Origin: Anaerolineaceae bacterium
GTDB lineage: Bacteria > Chloroflexota > Anaerolineae > Aggregatilineales > Phototrophicaceae
Assembly (NCBI GenBank): GCA_026708325.1
Contig: JAPOVC010000028.1
Location: 56,633 to 120,632 of the forward strand
Reading direction: 5' to 3'
DNA: 64,000 nucleotides
Positions within the stretch are counted from its first letter, which is position 1, and each line of letters opens with the position of its first letter. Below the pieces are notes generated by a model that saw nothing but the letters and a program-made list of their open reading frames with translations, was not told the origin of the DNA and ran no database searches. Positions 16,476 through 25,490 of the stretch are shown here, piece by piece. The position numbers and the translations under genes were made by a program.

Positions 16476-17566
16476 ACGGGCAGTTCAAGCGCCTTGCCAA
16501 CGTAAAGGGCGACGGCCTGCGCGTTGCTGTTGCAGTGCCAGGAATGCAACTCGGAGACGCCGGTTTCCAGAGTCATGGATTCGCGCGCAAGCAGGCGCAA
16601 CTGACGACTGGGCACCAGGTATTGGAATTGACCGGTGCTGAGATGCAGGTTCAACTCGGCGTAGGCGGGTGCGCCGCCTCTGCGGCGTCTTTGGCGCACT
16701 TCCGACACATAGAGCGACTGAATCTGCGCCGCGCGTTTGCTCCAGAGCACCCGCATGCCGTGACGGGCGCGAATCTGCATCTGGTAGCTGTCGAAGATAT
16801 AGAGGTCGGGCGAATTGTGGAAGCGCAACTGGTTGCGGACGACCAGCGCCAAAAGCGCCAGCGCGGAAAGCAACGCCAGGGGCGGTATCCAGGGTTGACC
16901 GGGCGGGGCGATTCCGCTCAGGTGGCTGGCGACGAGCAGGAAGACAAAGACCGCCGCCCAGAAGGCGTACCACAGGCTGCGACGGAATGACGCGCGCGCG
17001 ACACGCGGGTTGCGCACCAGTTGCAACATACCGGTGGTGCCGGTCTCCAACGACCAGTCGCCGCTGAAATCCAGTGGCAAACGAGGCAGGGGAATCTCCG
17101 CCGGCGCCGGTGGTTCCTCCTCAAAGATTAATTCCCGCACAGCCGCGATCGTGGCCGGCGCCTCCGGCTCAATCAGGCGAAATGGCCGGCCCGCCACGCT
17201 GGCGAGGGCCAGGCCGCTGCTTTCCGCCAGTTCACGGAAAGCGCCCTGGTCCGGGTCCGGCCAGTGGGCCAGTTCGCACCAGCGACTGTCGCGCAGGCTG
17301 GCCAGTTGCGGCGCCAGCAGCAATCCCAGGTGCCATGCCTCATCCGACGGTGACCAGCCCAGCAGGATATGCTCGACATTTGCGTTCGCCAGCGTTCCGC
17401 TGGCTGGAAGACGGCGTGAATCTGCAAAAGCTTCCGAGTAACGCAGGCGACCGTCGGGCACGGCGTCGAGCAACTCATGGGCGCCGTGCAGGTCGTCAAC
17501 GTACAGACGCCAGCTATCCGGCGTCATTTCAATGGTCAGATTTTCAGCGGCGGCAACGGTTTCCAT
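16451..17566 (-). CDS. Membrane protein of unknown function
   Basis: A 371-residue protein I do not recognise. Residues 1-180 look soluble. Two membrane segments follow at about 220-240 (YAFWAAVFVFLLVASHL) and 250-270 (PPLALLSALALLALVV), then a soluble C-terminal part with strands reminiscent of a PH-like domain (DLYIFDSYQMQIRARHG, AELNLHLSTGQFQYLVP). ATG 17566, with GAGGG just upstream, is preferred over the ATG at 17593, which has no ribosome-binding site. It lies 45 bp downstream of two FtsX-type permeases and overlaps the secreted PPC-repeat gene, so it may belong to the same envelope-related transcription unit. Confidence 0.65.
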   Translation of the reverse strand: METVAAAENLTIEMTPDSWRLYVDDLHGAHELLDAVPDGRLRYSEAFADSRRLPASGTLANANVEHILLGWSPSDEAWHLGLLLAPQLASLRDSRWCELAHWPDPDQGAFRELAESSGLALASVAGRPFRLIEPEAPATIAAVRELIFEEEPPAPAEIPLPRLPLDFSGDWSLETGTTGMLQLVRNPRVARASFRRSLWYAFWAAVFVFLLVASHLSGIAPPGQPWIPPLALLSALALLALVVRNQLRFHNSPDLYIFDSYQMQIRARHGMRVLWSKRAAQIQSLYVSEVRQRRRRGGAPAYAELNLHLSTGQFQYLVPSRQLRLLARESMTLETGVSELHSWHCNSNAQAVALYVGKALELPVWLDRRDS

Positions 17567-17611
17567 GCACCCTCGCTGGCGTTCCCCGGGCATTGTAGCA
17601 CGGCCACCACA

Positions 17612-20311
17612 TCATTCGTAGCGCAAAACAATCAGCGCCCTTTCGCGAATGGCCACCCGCGCGCTTAGCAGCGTCGCCAGGGCGCCGATGCCGACGGCGG
17701 CGATGACGAGGGCAATCGCGACCGGCGTGGCGTCGTCGGGGATGAGAATGGTGGCCTCAATGCCCAGGCGGCTCATGATGGCCACTCCCAGGGCGCTGAG
17801 CCCCAGGCCCAGCAGACCTCCCAGCAGACTGATGATCAGGTTTTCCAGCAGCATGACGCCCAGTACACGGCGTCCCTTGAGGCCGACGGCCTTGAGGATG
17901 CCGATTTGCCGCCTTCGTTCGAGCGTCGCCAGGGCGACCGTGTTGGCCATGATGATGCCGGCTGCCCCCAGCGAGAGCAGGCCCACCAGGATGGGCAGGG
18001 CGCTGAACTGGTCGATGAAGCGCCCGATCAGTCCGTCGATGAAGCCGACGTCGATGGTGAAAACGAGGGGCAGGGCGGAGAGGCTCAAAAGGGCCGCGTC
18101 CAGATGTTCGTCCTCGACGTCCACCAGGGTGAAGGGGAAACCGGTGTCGCCGGCGGGCAGGACACCGGGCGGAATAATGATCTGGTCCGGCCCCTGAAAG
18201 AGGTTGCTGGACGCCTGGACGCCGACGGCCTCAAACTCGTAGGCTTCGTCACCAACCTTAAGGGTGATGCTTCCCCCTACGTTGACCAGTTGGTCCTCTT
18301 CGGACAAGAGCAGCACGGGCTGGCCGATGTCGTCGACGTCAAGGGGGCGGCCTGCGACGATGCGCGCGTTGCCATTCAGGTTGACGCCGGTCGTATCGCG
18401 CACGGTGATGTCCAGGGTGTAATCGGGCAGGGCATCCAGTTCAGCGCCGAGTTCAGGAATGCGTCCAAGATCGCCTTCGCGAGTGGCGTTGCGCATTTCC
18501 CGGCGCAGCTGCCGCGCCCGCTCTATGACTTCTTCGCTGTCGGTTGCCTCGCCGTTGATGGCGATGACCTCGCCACTGTAATTCAGGATGCGCGTCGTGG
18601 ACCGGACTCCCTCCAGGCCATCCAGACGACTCTCAATAAGCGGGTTGACGATGGCCGACGGCAGGGGCGTGAAGATCATGACATTGCCGCCCAGCGACTC
18701 GCTGAGGGTCGTCTGCAGGATCTGGCGCGTGCCGGCGCCGAAGAATGTGATGCTGCTCAAGGCGAACATCCCTGCGCTCAGCGCCAGCAAGGTGGTGGCC
18801 GTGCGCGTGCGGCCGGAGCGCAGGTTTCGCAGCGCCAGGCGCAGGTCGACGTTGCCGAAGGCCGGCATTCGCCCGACGACCCACACCAGCAACCAGAGCA
18901 ACGCGATGAGGAGGCCCAGCAGCAGCAGGGTCAATGCCGTGCCGATGATGCCCGCCAGGGGGTTCGCCAAAATTTGCCCGGCGATGAGACCCAGGGTTAC
19001 CACGATCAACAGCAGGGCCAGTAGAGAATGCAGCAGGCCTGTGCGGGGAATGACGGTCTCATTGGGCCGCAGGATGATGCCGGGCCGCACGCGCAGGGCG
19101 GTAAGGACCGGCAACACGCCGAATACGCCGGAGACGATCAGTCCGATAACCATGCCGAAGAGCAGGGCCTCGGGTTGCAGACTCCAGGCGAGCGGCTGCT
19201 GGATGAGCGCTTCGCCGTACTGGTTGGCCAGCCGACCGAGAAAGAAGCCAAGGACCGCGCCGAGAAGACTGCCCGCCAGGCCCATCAACAGGCCTTCCGT
19301 CAGGAAGAGCAGGGCGATGCGCCGGCCCTTCATGCCGAAGGTCTTGAGCGAGGCGATTTCCAGTGTGCGGCGACGCACCATCACCAGCATGGTGTTGACG
19401 ATGCCCACGCCTCCGATCAACATGGCGCCCAGGCCCATGACCACAATGAACTGGCCCGTCAGGTCCGAGATGAGACGGTTTTCCTCGCGCAATTCGGGGA
19501 CCGTTGAGTAGCGCAATCCGTCCCCGGTCAGTCTGCGCAGGCCGGCCGTCATGGTATCCGCCTTTTCCCGGGTTGCCGGCGCCTGGTCCGGCGGCAGCGC
19601 AATGCTGATTCGGTTGGGGCTACCTTTCAGCGCGAGCTTGTCGACGCTTTCATAATTCAGATAGGCGAAGCCAAAAAAGGCCGCAAGGGGATTGCGCAAG
19701 CTGGCCTCGTAATCGGTGGCGACGATGCCGCGCACTGTGAATTCCTCTTCCGTGCCACTGACGCGTACCGAATCTCCCACGGCGATTTCCAGCTGGTCGG
19801 CCAGATTCTGGCTTACCACCACCTCGTCCCCGCCGGTCAGCAGGCTGGACAGGGGCACGCCCGGCGGGTCCAGCGCCACCACCTCGTGCGACACCGGCCA
19901 GACGCCAGAGTCCACAAATAAAGTGGTGACAAATTGCGGTCTTCCACTGGAAACGCTGTCTGGCGAGGCGATCTGAATGGCATTGCTGGCCGTCCATGCG
20001 CTCCACTCGCCATCCCGTTCCCGTACCCAGCTGTCGATCCCGTCTAGCAGCTCCGCATCGAGTTGCGGTCTGTCGTCCTGGTCGTTGCCGTCAAAGCCGA
20101 AGGTCACGCCAAAACCTTCGCCAGGAACGCTGATGGTGATGTCCCCGTGGTTGCTGGCGCGCAGGTTGCCCGTCAGGGAGTCGCCGATGGCGAGGCCAAG
20201 GCTGCGCAGGGCCACGATGGCAGCCACGCCGGCGGCGATGGAGAAGACGGCAAAGAGCGACCAGCGTCGGTTGCGCCAGAAGCTGCGCATCGCGTAGCGC
20301 AGATAAAACAT
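17612..20311 (-). CDS. ABC transporter permease with two FtsX domains
   Basis: An 899-residue protein with the MacB/LolC-like permease layout duplicated: an N-terminal helix (WSLFAVFSIAAGVAAIVALRSLG), a large extracytoplasmic core (about 45-270), a three-helix FtsX domain (about 285-410, with GIVNTMLVMVRRRTLEIASLKTFGMKGRRI), two further helices, a second core and a final FtsX domain (about 775-890, with LATLERRRQIGILKAVGLKGRRV). Such proteins move lipids, lipoproteins or peptides out of the membrane, powered by a separate ATPase. No ATP-binding subunit is in the window. It is 52 bp downstream of a homologous permease, and the pair could form a heterodimer. Confidence 0.9.
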   Translation of the reverse strand: MFYLRYAMRSFWRNRRWSLFAVFSIAAGVAAIVALRSLGLAIGDSLTGNLRASNHGDITISVPGEGFGVTFGFDGNDQDDRPQLDAELLDGIDSWVRERDGEWSAWTASNAIQIASPDSVSSGRPQFVTTLFVDSGVWPVSHEVVALDPPGVPLSSLLTGGDEVVVSQNLADQLEIAVGDSVRVSGTEEEFTVRGIVATDYEASLRNPLAAFFGFAYLNYESVDKLALKGSPNRISIALPPDQAPATREKADTMTAGLRRLTGDGLRYSTVPELREENRLISDLTGQFIVVMGLGAMLIGGVGIVNTMLVMVRRRTLEIASLKTFGMKGRRIALLFLTEGLLMGLAGSLLGAVLGFFLGRLANQYGEALIQQPLAWSLQPEALLFGMVIGLIVSGVFGVLPVLTALRVRPGIILRPNETVIPRTGLLHSLLALLLIVVTLGLIAGQILANPLAGIIGTALTLLLLGLLIALLWLLVWVVGRMPAFGNVDLRLALRNLRSGRTRTATTLLALSAGMFALSSITFFGAGTRQILQTTLSESLGGNVMIFTPLPSAIVNPLIESRLDGLEGVRSTTRILNYSGEVIAINGEATDSEEVIERARQLRREMRNATREGDLGRIPELGAELDALPDYTLDITVRDTTGVNLNGNARIVAGRPLDVDDIGQPVLLLSEEDQLVNVGGSITLKVGDEAYEFEAVGVQASSNLFQGPDQIIIPPGVLPAGDTGFPFTLVDVEDEHLDAALLSLSALPLVFTIDVGFIDGLIGRFIDQFSALPILVGLLSLGAAGIIMANTVALATLERRRQIGILKAVGLKGRRVLGVMLLENLIISLLGGLLGLGLSALGVAIMSRLGIEATILIPDDATPVAIALVIAAVGIGALATLLSARVAIRERALIVLRYE

Positions 20312-20363
20312 GAAACCTCCTGTTCAACGGGCCCGACACCCTCGAAAAGCGCATCGGGAACGA

Positions 20364-23030
20364 CTATTCGTAACGCAGTACCTCTGCCACCGGCATACGC
20401 AACGCATGCCGCGCCCCGACCAGCGTCGCCAGCCAGGCGATCAGCAGGACGACGAGCAACAGACCGGCCAGCACCGGCCCCGCCTCCGCCGGCAGCGGCA
20501 TCGCTTTCCCTGTGCCGAGCCCGGTGATCAGCCCCTGGGCGGCGACGCCGACTGCAATCCCGGCCGACGCGCCAAGCAGACCCAACAGGGTGTTTTCCAG
20601 CAACAGGACCTGCAGAACCTGGCTGCGCCGCAAGCCCAGGGCCCGCAATATGCCGGTCTGGCGCTGCCGCTCAAGCGTGGCAAGTACGACGCCGTTGGCC
20701 ATCATCACTCCGGCGGCGATGAGGGTCAGACCGCCCACTGCTGCGGGCAGGGCGCCAAGTTGCCCTGAAAGGTTTACGACGAGTTGGTCGAGAAGGTTCA
20801 CGTCCAGAGCCAGCAGCAGGGGCACGGCGCCCAGTTGGGCCAGCACGCTGTCCAGTTTGTCCTCTGTGACGTCCAGAATGTGAAAGCGGGCCAGACTGCC
20901 GCCCGGATCGAGTACGGCAGGCGGCAGGAAGGCGGCGGCGACCCCGGGGAACAGGGCGTTGCTGGCGCTGTCAACGATGCCGACCACCACGACCCTTTGC
21001 AGCGCGTCATTGATGCGCAGCGAAAGAATGGCGCCTGGGGAAATGTCCCGCCCCTGTATGGCGTCCGGCCGCAGGGCGGCTTCAAGCGCCGAGCCGCGGG
21101 CAAGGACCAGCAACGGCGAACCGGCGTCGTCGGTTTTCAGGTCGCGCCCGGCGACGAGGTCACCGCTGCGCAGGTCAGGCTTCTGTGAATCCCGCACGAT
21201 GACTGGCAGGACGGCGTTGTTGTCGACGGGGACGTCATCGATGGCCTCCAGTTGCGCCAGCCAGAGGTCGGTCTGCGTGTTGTGGCGCAGGTCCTGCTGA
21301 AGTTCGGGCAGCAGGTTGCGCAAGACCAGACCGGGAGCCTGTGGAAACAGGGGCAGTACCAGTACGTTGCCGCCCAGCGATTCGCTAAAGCGAAACTGGA
21401 GCACCTGGCGAAGGCCTGTGGCCGGGAAGCTGATCAGACTCAGCGTGAACACGCCGATCGCCAGGGCCAGCAGGGTAATGGCGCTGCGCAACCTGCGGGC
21501 GCCCAGATTGGCGAGAGCAAGGCGAAGCCCTGAAACGCCGGGGACGGGCAGTACACTCAACAGCCAGACCAGAAGCCACAGGCCCGCCGTCAGGATGGCC
21601 AGCAGGAGAGTGGCCGCGGCCACGATCAGGATGCCGCTGAGGGTGGCGTCGGGCGTGATGGCGGGCAGGCCGCGGTCAACCAGGGGATGGACGATGGTCC
21701 CCGTGAAGTGTCCGGCGACCAGCAGAATCACTGTGAGCGCCAGTGCAATTTCCACCAGACCGGGGCGCGGCAGGCGCCCCTGCGCCGGTCGCAGGAGGAC
21801 GGCCGGACGTACGCGCGCCGCGATGCTCACGGGCAGGATGCCAAAGACCAGGGTCACGGCCAACCCCAGGGCCAGGCCGAAGAGCAACGCTTCCGGATAC
21901 AGGCGCCAGGCGACGGGCCTCTGCACAAGCGTTTCGCTCAGGCGGTTGATGGCCCGGCTGACCGCAAGTCCGGCCAGCATGCCCGCGAGCGATCCCGCCA
22001 GGCCCAGCAGCAGGGCTTCTGTCCCGTGGACGGTGGCGACCTGGCGGCGCTGCATGCCCACCGCTTTCAGCGTGGCGATCTCCTGCAGTCGGCGACCGGT
22101 GAGCACCAGCATGGTATTGACGATGCCGGCGCCACCGACCAGCAGGGCGGCCAGGCCCGTCAGGACCACCAGGCGTTCGATGAATTCCGTCAGGTCCCTG
22201 TTGCGAATCAGCAGGTCCGGCGTCGTCGTCATCGAGTGGATGCCGGCATCAAGGGCCCACAGCTCCAGCCCGAGTTGCCGGATCAGGTCCCCGCTGCTGC
22301 CAGGCGGCAGATAAATGCTGATCTGGTTGGGCGCCGGGTTCAACTGCATTTGCAGCGCCTGGTCGTGATGAAACCAGGCGAAGCCGAAGAGCGAAGACGT
22401 CAGGTCCCGGATGTTGGCTTCGCCGTGATCGGGCACGATACCCGTCACGGTGTAGGGCAGGTCAGTGCCGCTGACGCGGACCTGGTCCCGTACCTGCAAT
22501 TCCAGGGCATCCGCCAGTCTGCGGCTGAGCACAACCTCTGCGGCGCCGGTCAGGAGCTGGCCGGGGGTCATGCCTGGCGGGATTTCCGCGAAGATCTGGC
22601 GCTCGCTGCCGTAGCTGGACGGATCGATGAAAAAGCTGCTGATAATGCCCGGCGCGCGGACAGTTGCGTCGTCGTGGCGGGCCAGCTGCACGTTGTGATA
22701 GACACTGTAGGCGGCCATTAGGCCGTCATAAGCGGCGACGACTTCTTCCAGGCGGAGAAGGTCTGACTCGTCAAAGACGCTGCGTTCCCATGCGCCCTCG
22801 TTGACTGTCAGCGCGAAGGGGCCGCTGACGACGCTGCGGATGTTGATGTCGCCGCGGTTGACCTCGCGCAAATTGAGCAACAGGGCATCGTTGATGGTCA
22901 GGCCGAGGCTGCGCAGGGCGACCATGGCCGCCACGCCGGCAGCCACACCGAGGACGGCGAAGCTCGTCCAGCGGACGTTACCAAGCAGGTTCTGCCAGGC
23001 GAGTCGCAGGTAAAGGCGTATGCGATTCAT
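20364..23030 (-). CDS. ABC transporter permease with two FtsX domains, paralogue of the next gene
   Basis: An 888-residue protein with the same two-FtsX architecture as its downstream neighbour and clear sequence similarity (WTSFAVLGVAAGVAAMVALRSLG at the N-terminal helix; GAGIVNTMLVLTGRRLQEIATLKAVGMQRR in the first FtsX domain; LATLERQRQTGILRALGLRRSQVL in the second). The start is ATG 23030 with GGAG just upstream, which matches the paralogue's N terminus; a longer reading to 23120 adds an unconserved leader. First gene of the minus-strand run 23030 to about 14371. It probably arose by tandem duplication and pairs with the neighbour as a permease heterodimer (inference). The ATPase must be encoded elsewhere. 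Confidence 0.9.
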   Translation of the reverse strand: MNRIRLYLRLAWQNLLGNVRWTSFAVLGVAAGVAAMVALRSLGLTINDALLLNLREVNRGDINIRSVVSGPFALTVNEGAWERSVFDESDLLRLEEVVAAYDGLMAAYSVYHNVQLARHDDATVRAPGIISSFFIDPSSYGSERQIFAEIPPGMTPGQLLTGAAEVVLSRRLADALELQVRDQVRVSGTDLPYTVTGIVPDHGEANIRDLTSSLFGFAWFHHDQALQMQLNPAPNQISIYLPPGSSGDLIRQLGLELWALDAGIHSMTTTPDLLIRNRDLTEFIERLVVLTGLAALLVGGAGIVNTMLVLTGRRLQEIATLKAVGMQRRQVATVHGTEALLLGLAGSLAGMLAGLAVSRAINRLSETLVQRPVAWRLYPEALLFGLALGLAVTLVFGILPVSIAARVRPAVLLRPAQGRLPRPGLVEIALALTVILLVAGHFTGTIVHPLVDRGLPAITPDATLSGILIVAAATLLLAILTAGLWLLVWLLSVLPVPGVSGLRLALANLGARRLRSAITLLALAIGVFTLSLISFPATGLRQVLQFRFSESLGGNVLVLPLFPQAPGLVLRNLLPELQQDLRHNTQTDLWLAQLEAIDDVPVDNNAVLPVIVRDSQKPDLRSGDLVAGRDLKTDDAGSPLLVLARGSALEAALRPDAIQGRDISPGAILSLRINDALQRVVVVGIVDSASNALFPGVAAAFLPPAVLDPGGSLARFHILDVTEDKLDSVLAQLGAVPLLLALDVNLLDQLVVNLSGQLGALPAAVGGLTLIAAGVMMANGVVLATLERQRQTGILRALGLRRSQVLQVLLLENTLLGLLGASAGIAVGVAAQGLITGLGTGKAMPLPAEAGPVLAGLLLVVLLIAWLATLVGARHALRMPVAEVLRYE

Positions 23031-23105
23031 CCGGCTCCGGTACGCTGAACTGAGACGGCCTTTACTATACAACAGCCCTGCCGCCGGAAACTCTGCGGCA
23101 GACGC

Positions 23106-23132
23106 TTGAAAATGCTTCAATCACAGTATAAT
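23106..23132 (+). promoter_or_regulatory. Probable promoter of the phytanoyl-CoA dioxygenase gene
   Basis: TTGAAA (23106-23111), 15-bp spacer, perfect TATAAT (23127-23132), 38 nt before the ATG at 23171. The spacer is shorter than usual. Confidence 0.55.
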
Positions 23133-23170
23133 TGCGGAAGTTGCTGACCAGGGCACGAAGGACACAGGAC

Positions 23171-23959
23171 ATGCTTTCGCGACAGGATATCGACTTTTAT
23201 CACGAGAACGGCTTTCTGCGCATTCCCGGACTTTTCACAGTGGAAGAGACCGACGAACTGGCCGACGAACTGGACCGCCTGGTGCAGGACTGGTCTTTCA
23301 CCAGCCCGGGCTGGAGCGGGCCCTGGCGCCAGGCCTACATGAATCCCGAGGTTGAAAAGCAATCGAAGCTCACGGCGATGCATGACCTGCATCTCTATTC
23401 CGCAGCCTGGATGAAGGCGGTCACCAATCCGAAACTGGCTGCCGCGCTGGCGGCCCTGATCGGCCCCAACGTTGAGTTGCACCACACCACCATGCACATC
23501 AAGCCGCCGCAGACCGGTCACCCCTTTCCGATGCACCAGGACCACCCTTTCTACGCCCACGAGAACGGCCGCTTCATCGACGTGCTGGTGCATCTGGATG
23601 ACACCAGCCACGAGAACGGCGAGATCCGATTCCTCAGGGGGTCGCACAAGAACGGCGCGCTTGAGCACATCACCATGACCGAGGACGGCCCCTGCACGCC
23701 GCACCTTCCCACCGATGACTGGCGCCTGGAGGACACTGTGCCCGTGCCGGCCAAACGCGGCGACGTGGTGCTATTCTGCTACCATACTGTGCACGGCTCT
23801 TACATCAACAGCACGCGCAAGCCGCGGCGCATGGTGCGAATGGGCTATCGCGACCCGCACAACCGCCAGGAGTACGGCCAGAGCATGGGCCGGGCCGGCC
23901 TGATCGTCGCCGGCTATCGCGAGCGCGTCGGCGACGAGCCGCTGCTCAAGCAGACCTGA
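23171..23959 (+). CDS. Phytanoyl-CoA dioxygenase family protein (PhyH)
   Basis: A 262-residue non-haem Fe(II)/2-oxoglutarate-dependent oxygenase. The iron triad is visible as His122 and Asp124 (PFPMHQDHPF) and His208 (YHTVHGSY). The 2-oxoglutarate-binding Arg is in the RRMVRMGYRDPH segment soon after. Members hydroxylate diverse small molecules; the substrate here is unknown. ATG 23171 is preferred because AAGGA precedes it and the family usually begins a few residues before the FYHENGFLRIPGLF helix. A hexosaminidase gene follows after 5 nt, so both are probably one transcript. Families of this oxygenase are often expanded in sponge- and soil-associated bacteria. Confidence 0.9.
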   Translation: MLSRQDIDFYHENGFLRIPGLFTVEETDELADELDRLVQDWSFTSPGWSGPWRQAYMNPEVEKQSKLTAMHDLHLYSAAWMKAVTNPKLAAALAALIGPNVELHHTTMHIKPPQTGHPFPMHQDHPFYAHENGRFIDVLVHLDDTSHENGEIRFLRGSHKNGALEHITMTEDGPCTPHLPTDDWRLEDTVPVPAKRGDVVLFCYHTVHGSYINSTRKPRRMVRMGYRDPHNRQEYGQSMGRAGLIVAGYRERVGDEPLLKQT

Positions 23960-23964
23960 GAAGT

Positions 23965-25488
23965 ATGGGTACCGCGGCCGATACGCCCGCGCTCGTTCCG
24001 CAGCCACAGTCGCTGCGGCGCGAGCCGGGCGTTTTTGAGTTGACGGCGGAGACGCGCGTCTGTGTCCAGACTGGCCTGGAAGGTGCAGCGCAGGCCTGCG
24101 CCGACGTTCTGCGCGCGGCGACGGGCCTGCCCTTGCCGCTCACGAACGGCGGGAGCGCCGGGAAAACCCTGAATTTATCCCTGGCCCCTGACCTCGGGGC
24201 CGAAGCTTACCGGCTGCAAGTGGCGCCCTCGGGGATCAGCCTGCAGGCCGGTGACGCAGCCGGCCTGTTCTATGGCGCGCAGACCCTGCGACAGCTGCTG
24301 CCGGGAGGTGGAAAGTCGACCATCCCCTGTCTGAATATCGAAGACGCTCCGCGTCATCGCTGGCGCGGCCTGCACCTGGATGTGGGCCGTCACCTCTTTC
24401 CGACCGACTTTCTGCGCAAAACGCTGGACCTGATGGCCCTGCACAAGCTGAACCGCTTCCACTGGCATTTGACCGAGGACCAGGGCTGGCGCCTGGAAAT
24501 TGAGGGCTGGCCGCGCCTGACTGAAGTGGGCGCCTGGCGCTCGGAAACACCGCTACCTGCCGATCGTCACACGCTTGACGGTCGTCCCTACGGTGGCTTT
24601 TACAGCCAGGAAGAGGCGCGCGGCCTCGTTGCGTATGCCCTTGAACGGCACATCACCATCATTCCGGAAATCGAAATGCCCGGGCACGCCCAGGCCGCGC
24701 TGGCCAGTTACCCGGAGCTGGGTTGTCGCGGAGACGGTTACGCGGTGCGCTGCCACTGGGGCATCAGCGACGAGGTCTACTGCGCCGGTAACGACGCTGT
24801 CTTCGACTTTCTGGAGAGCGTGCTGCTGGAGGTCATGGCGATCTTCCCGGGCGAGTTCATTCACATCGGTGGCGACGAGTGCCCCAAAACACGCTGGCAG
24901 GCCTGCCCAAAGTGTCAGGCGCGCATGCGGCGCGAAGGGCTGCGAGATGAGCACGAACTGCAGAGCTGGTTCATTCGGCGCATCGAAAGTTTTCTGAACG
25001 GACACGGACGTCGCCTCATCGGTTGGGATGAAATCCTGGAAGGTGGCCTCGCGCCCGGCGCGACGGTCATGAGCTGGCGCGGGTCAGAGGGCGGCATTGC
25101 GGCCGCCAGCGCCGGCCACGACGTCGTCATGTCGCCCAACACCCATTGCTATCTCGATTATTATCAACGCGAGGACGTGGAATCCGAGCCGCCGGCCATC
25201 GGCGGCTACCTGCCCCTGGAGCGCGTATACGAAATCGATCCGCTCGCCGGGATCGCGCCGGAGCATCACCCCCACGTGCTGGGCGGCCAGGGGAATGTCT
25301 GGACGGAATACATGCCCACCACGGACCAGGTCGAATACATGACCTGGCCGCGGGCCGCGGCCCTGGCGGAAGCGCTGTGGACGGCGCCTGCTCTACGGGA
25401 CTTCGATAGTTTTCAGCGACGCTTGCGCGGGCACCTGCCCCGACTGCGACCCCTGGGCGTCAAATACTGCGACCCCTTCGGCGACTGA
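23965..25488 (+). CDS. Beta-N-acetylhexosaminidase (GH20)
   Basis: A 507-residue glycoside hydrolase that removes terminal GlcNAc or GalNAc by substrate-assisted catalysis. An N-terminal GH20b-type domain (about 8-125) precedes the TIM barrel (about 130-480). Landmarks: HRWRGLHLDVGRH, HWHLTEDQGWRLEI, PEIEMPGHAQAALASYPELG, and the catalytic Asp304-Glu305 pair in FIHIGGDECPKTRW; MSWRGSEGG and WTEYMPTTDQVEYMTWPR line the active site. There is no signal peptide, so it probably acts on imported sugars or cytoplasmic glycoconjugates. It sits 5 nt after the PhyH gene and ends 2 nt before a convergent gene. Confidence 0.93.
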   Translation: MGTAADTPALVPQPQSLRREPGVFELTAETRVCVQTGLEGAAQACADVLRAATGLPLPLTNGGSAGKTLNLSLAPDLGAEAYRLQVAPSGISLQAGDAAGLFYGAQTLRQLLPGGGKSTIPCLNIEDAPRHRWRGLHLDVGRHLFPTDFLRKTLDLMALHKLNRFHWHLTEDQGWRLEIEGWPRLTEVGAWRSETPLPADRHTLDGRPYGGFYSQEEARGLVAYALERHITIIPEIEMPGHAQAALASYPELGCRGDGYAVRCHWGISDEVYCAGNDAVFDFLESVLLEVMAIFPGEFIHIGGDECPKTRWQACPKCQARMRREGLRDEHELQSWFIRRIESFLNGHGRRLIGWDEILEGGLAPGATVMSWRGSEGGIAAASAGHDVVMSPNTHCYLDYYQREDVESEPPAIGGYLPLERVYEIDPLAGIAPEHHPHVLGGQGNVWTEYMPTTDQVEYMTWPRAAALAEALWTAPALRDFDSFQRRLRGHLPRLRPLGVKYCDPFGD

Positions 25489-25490
25489 AT

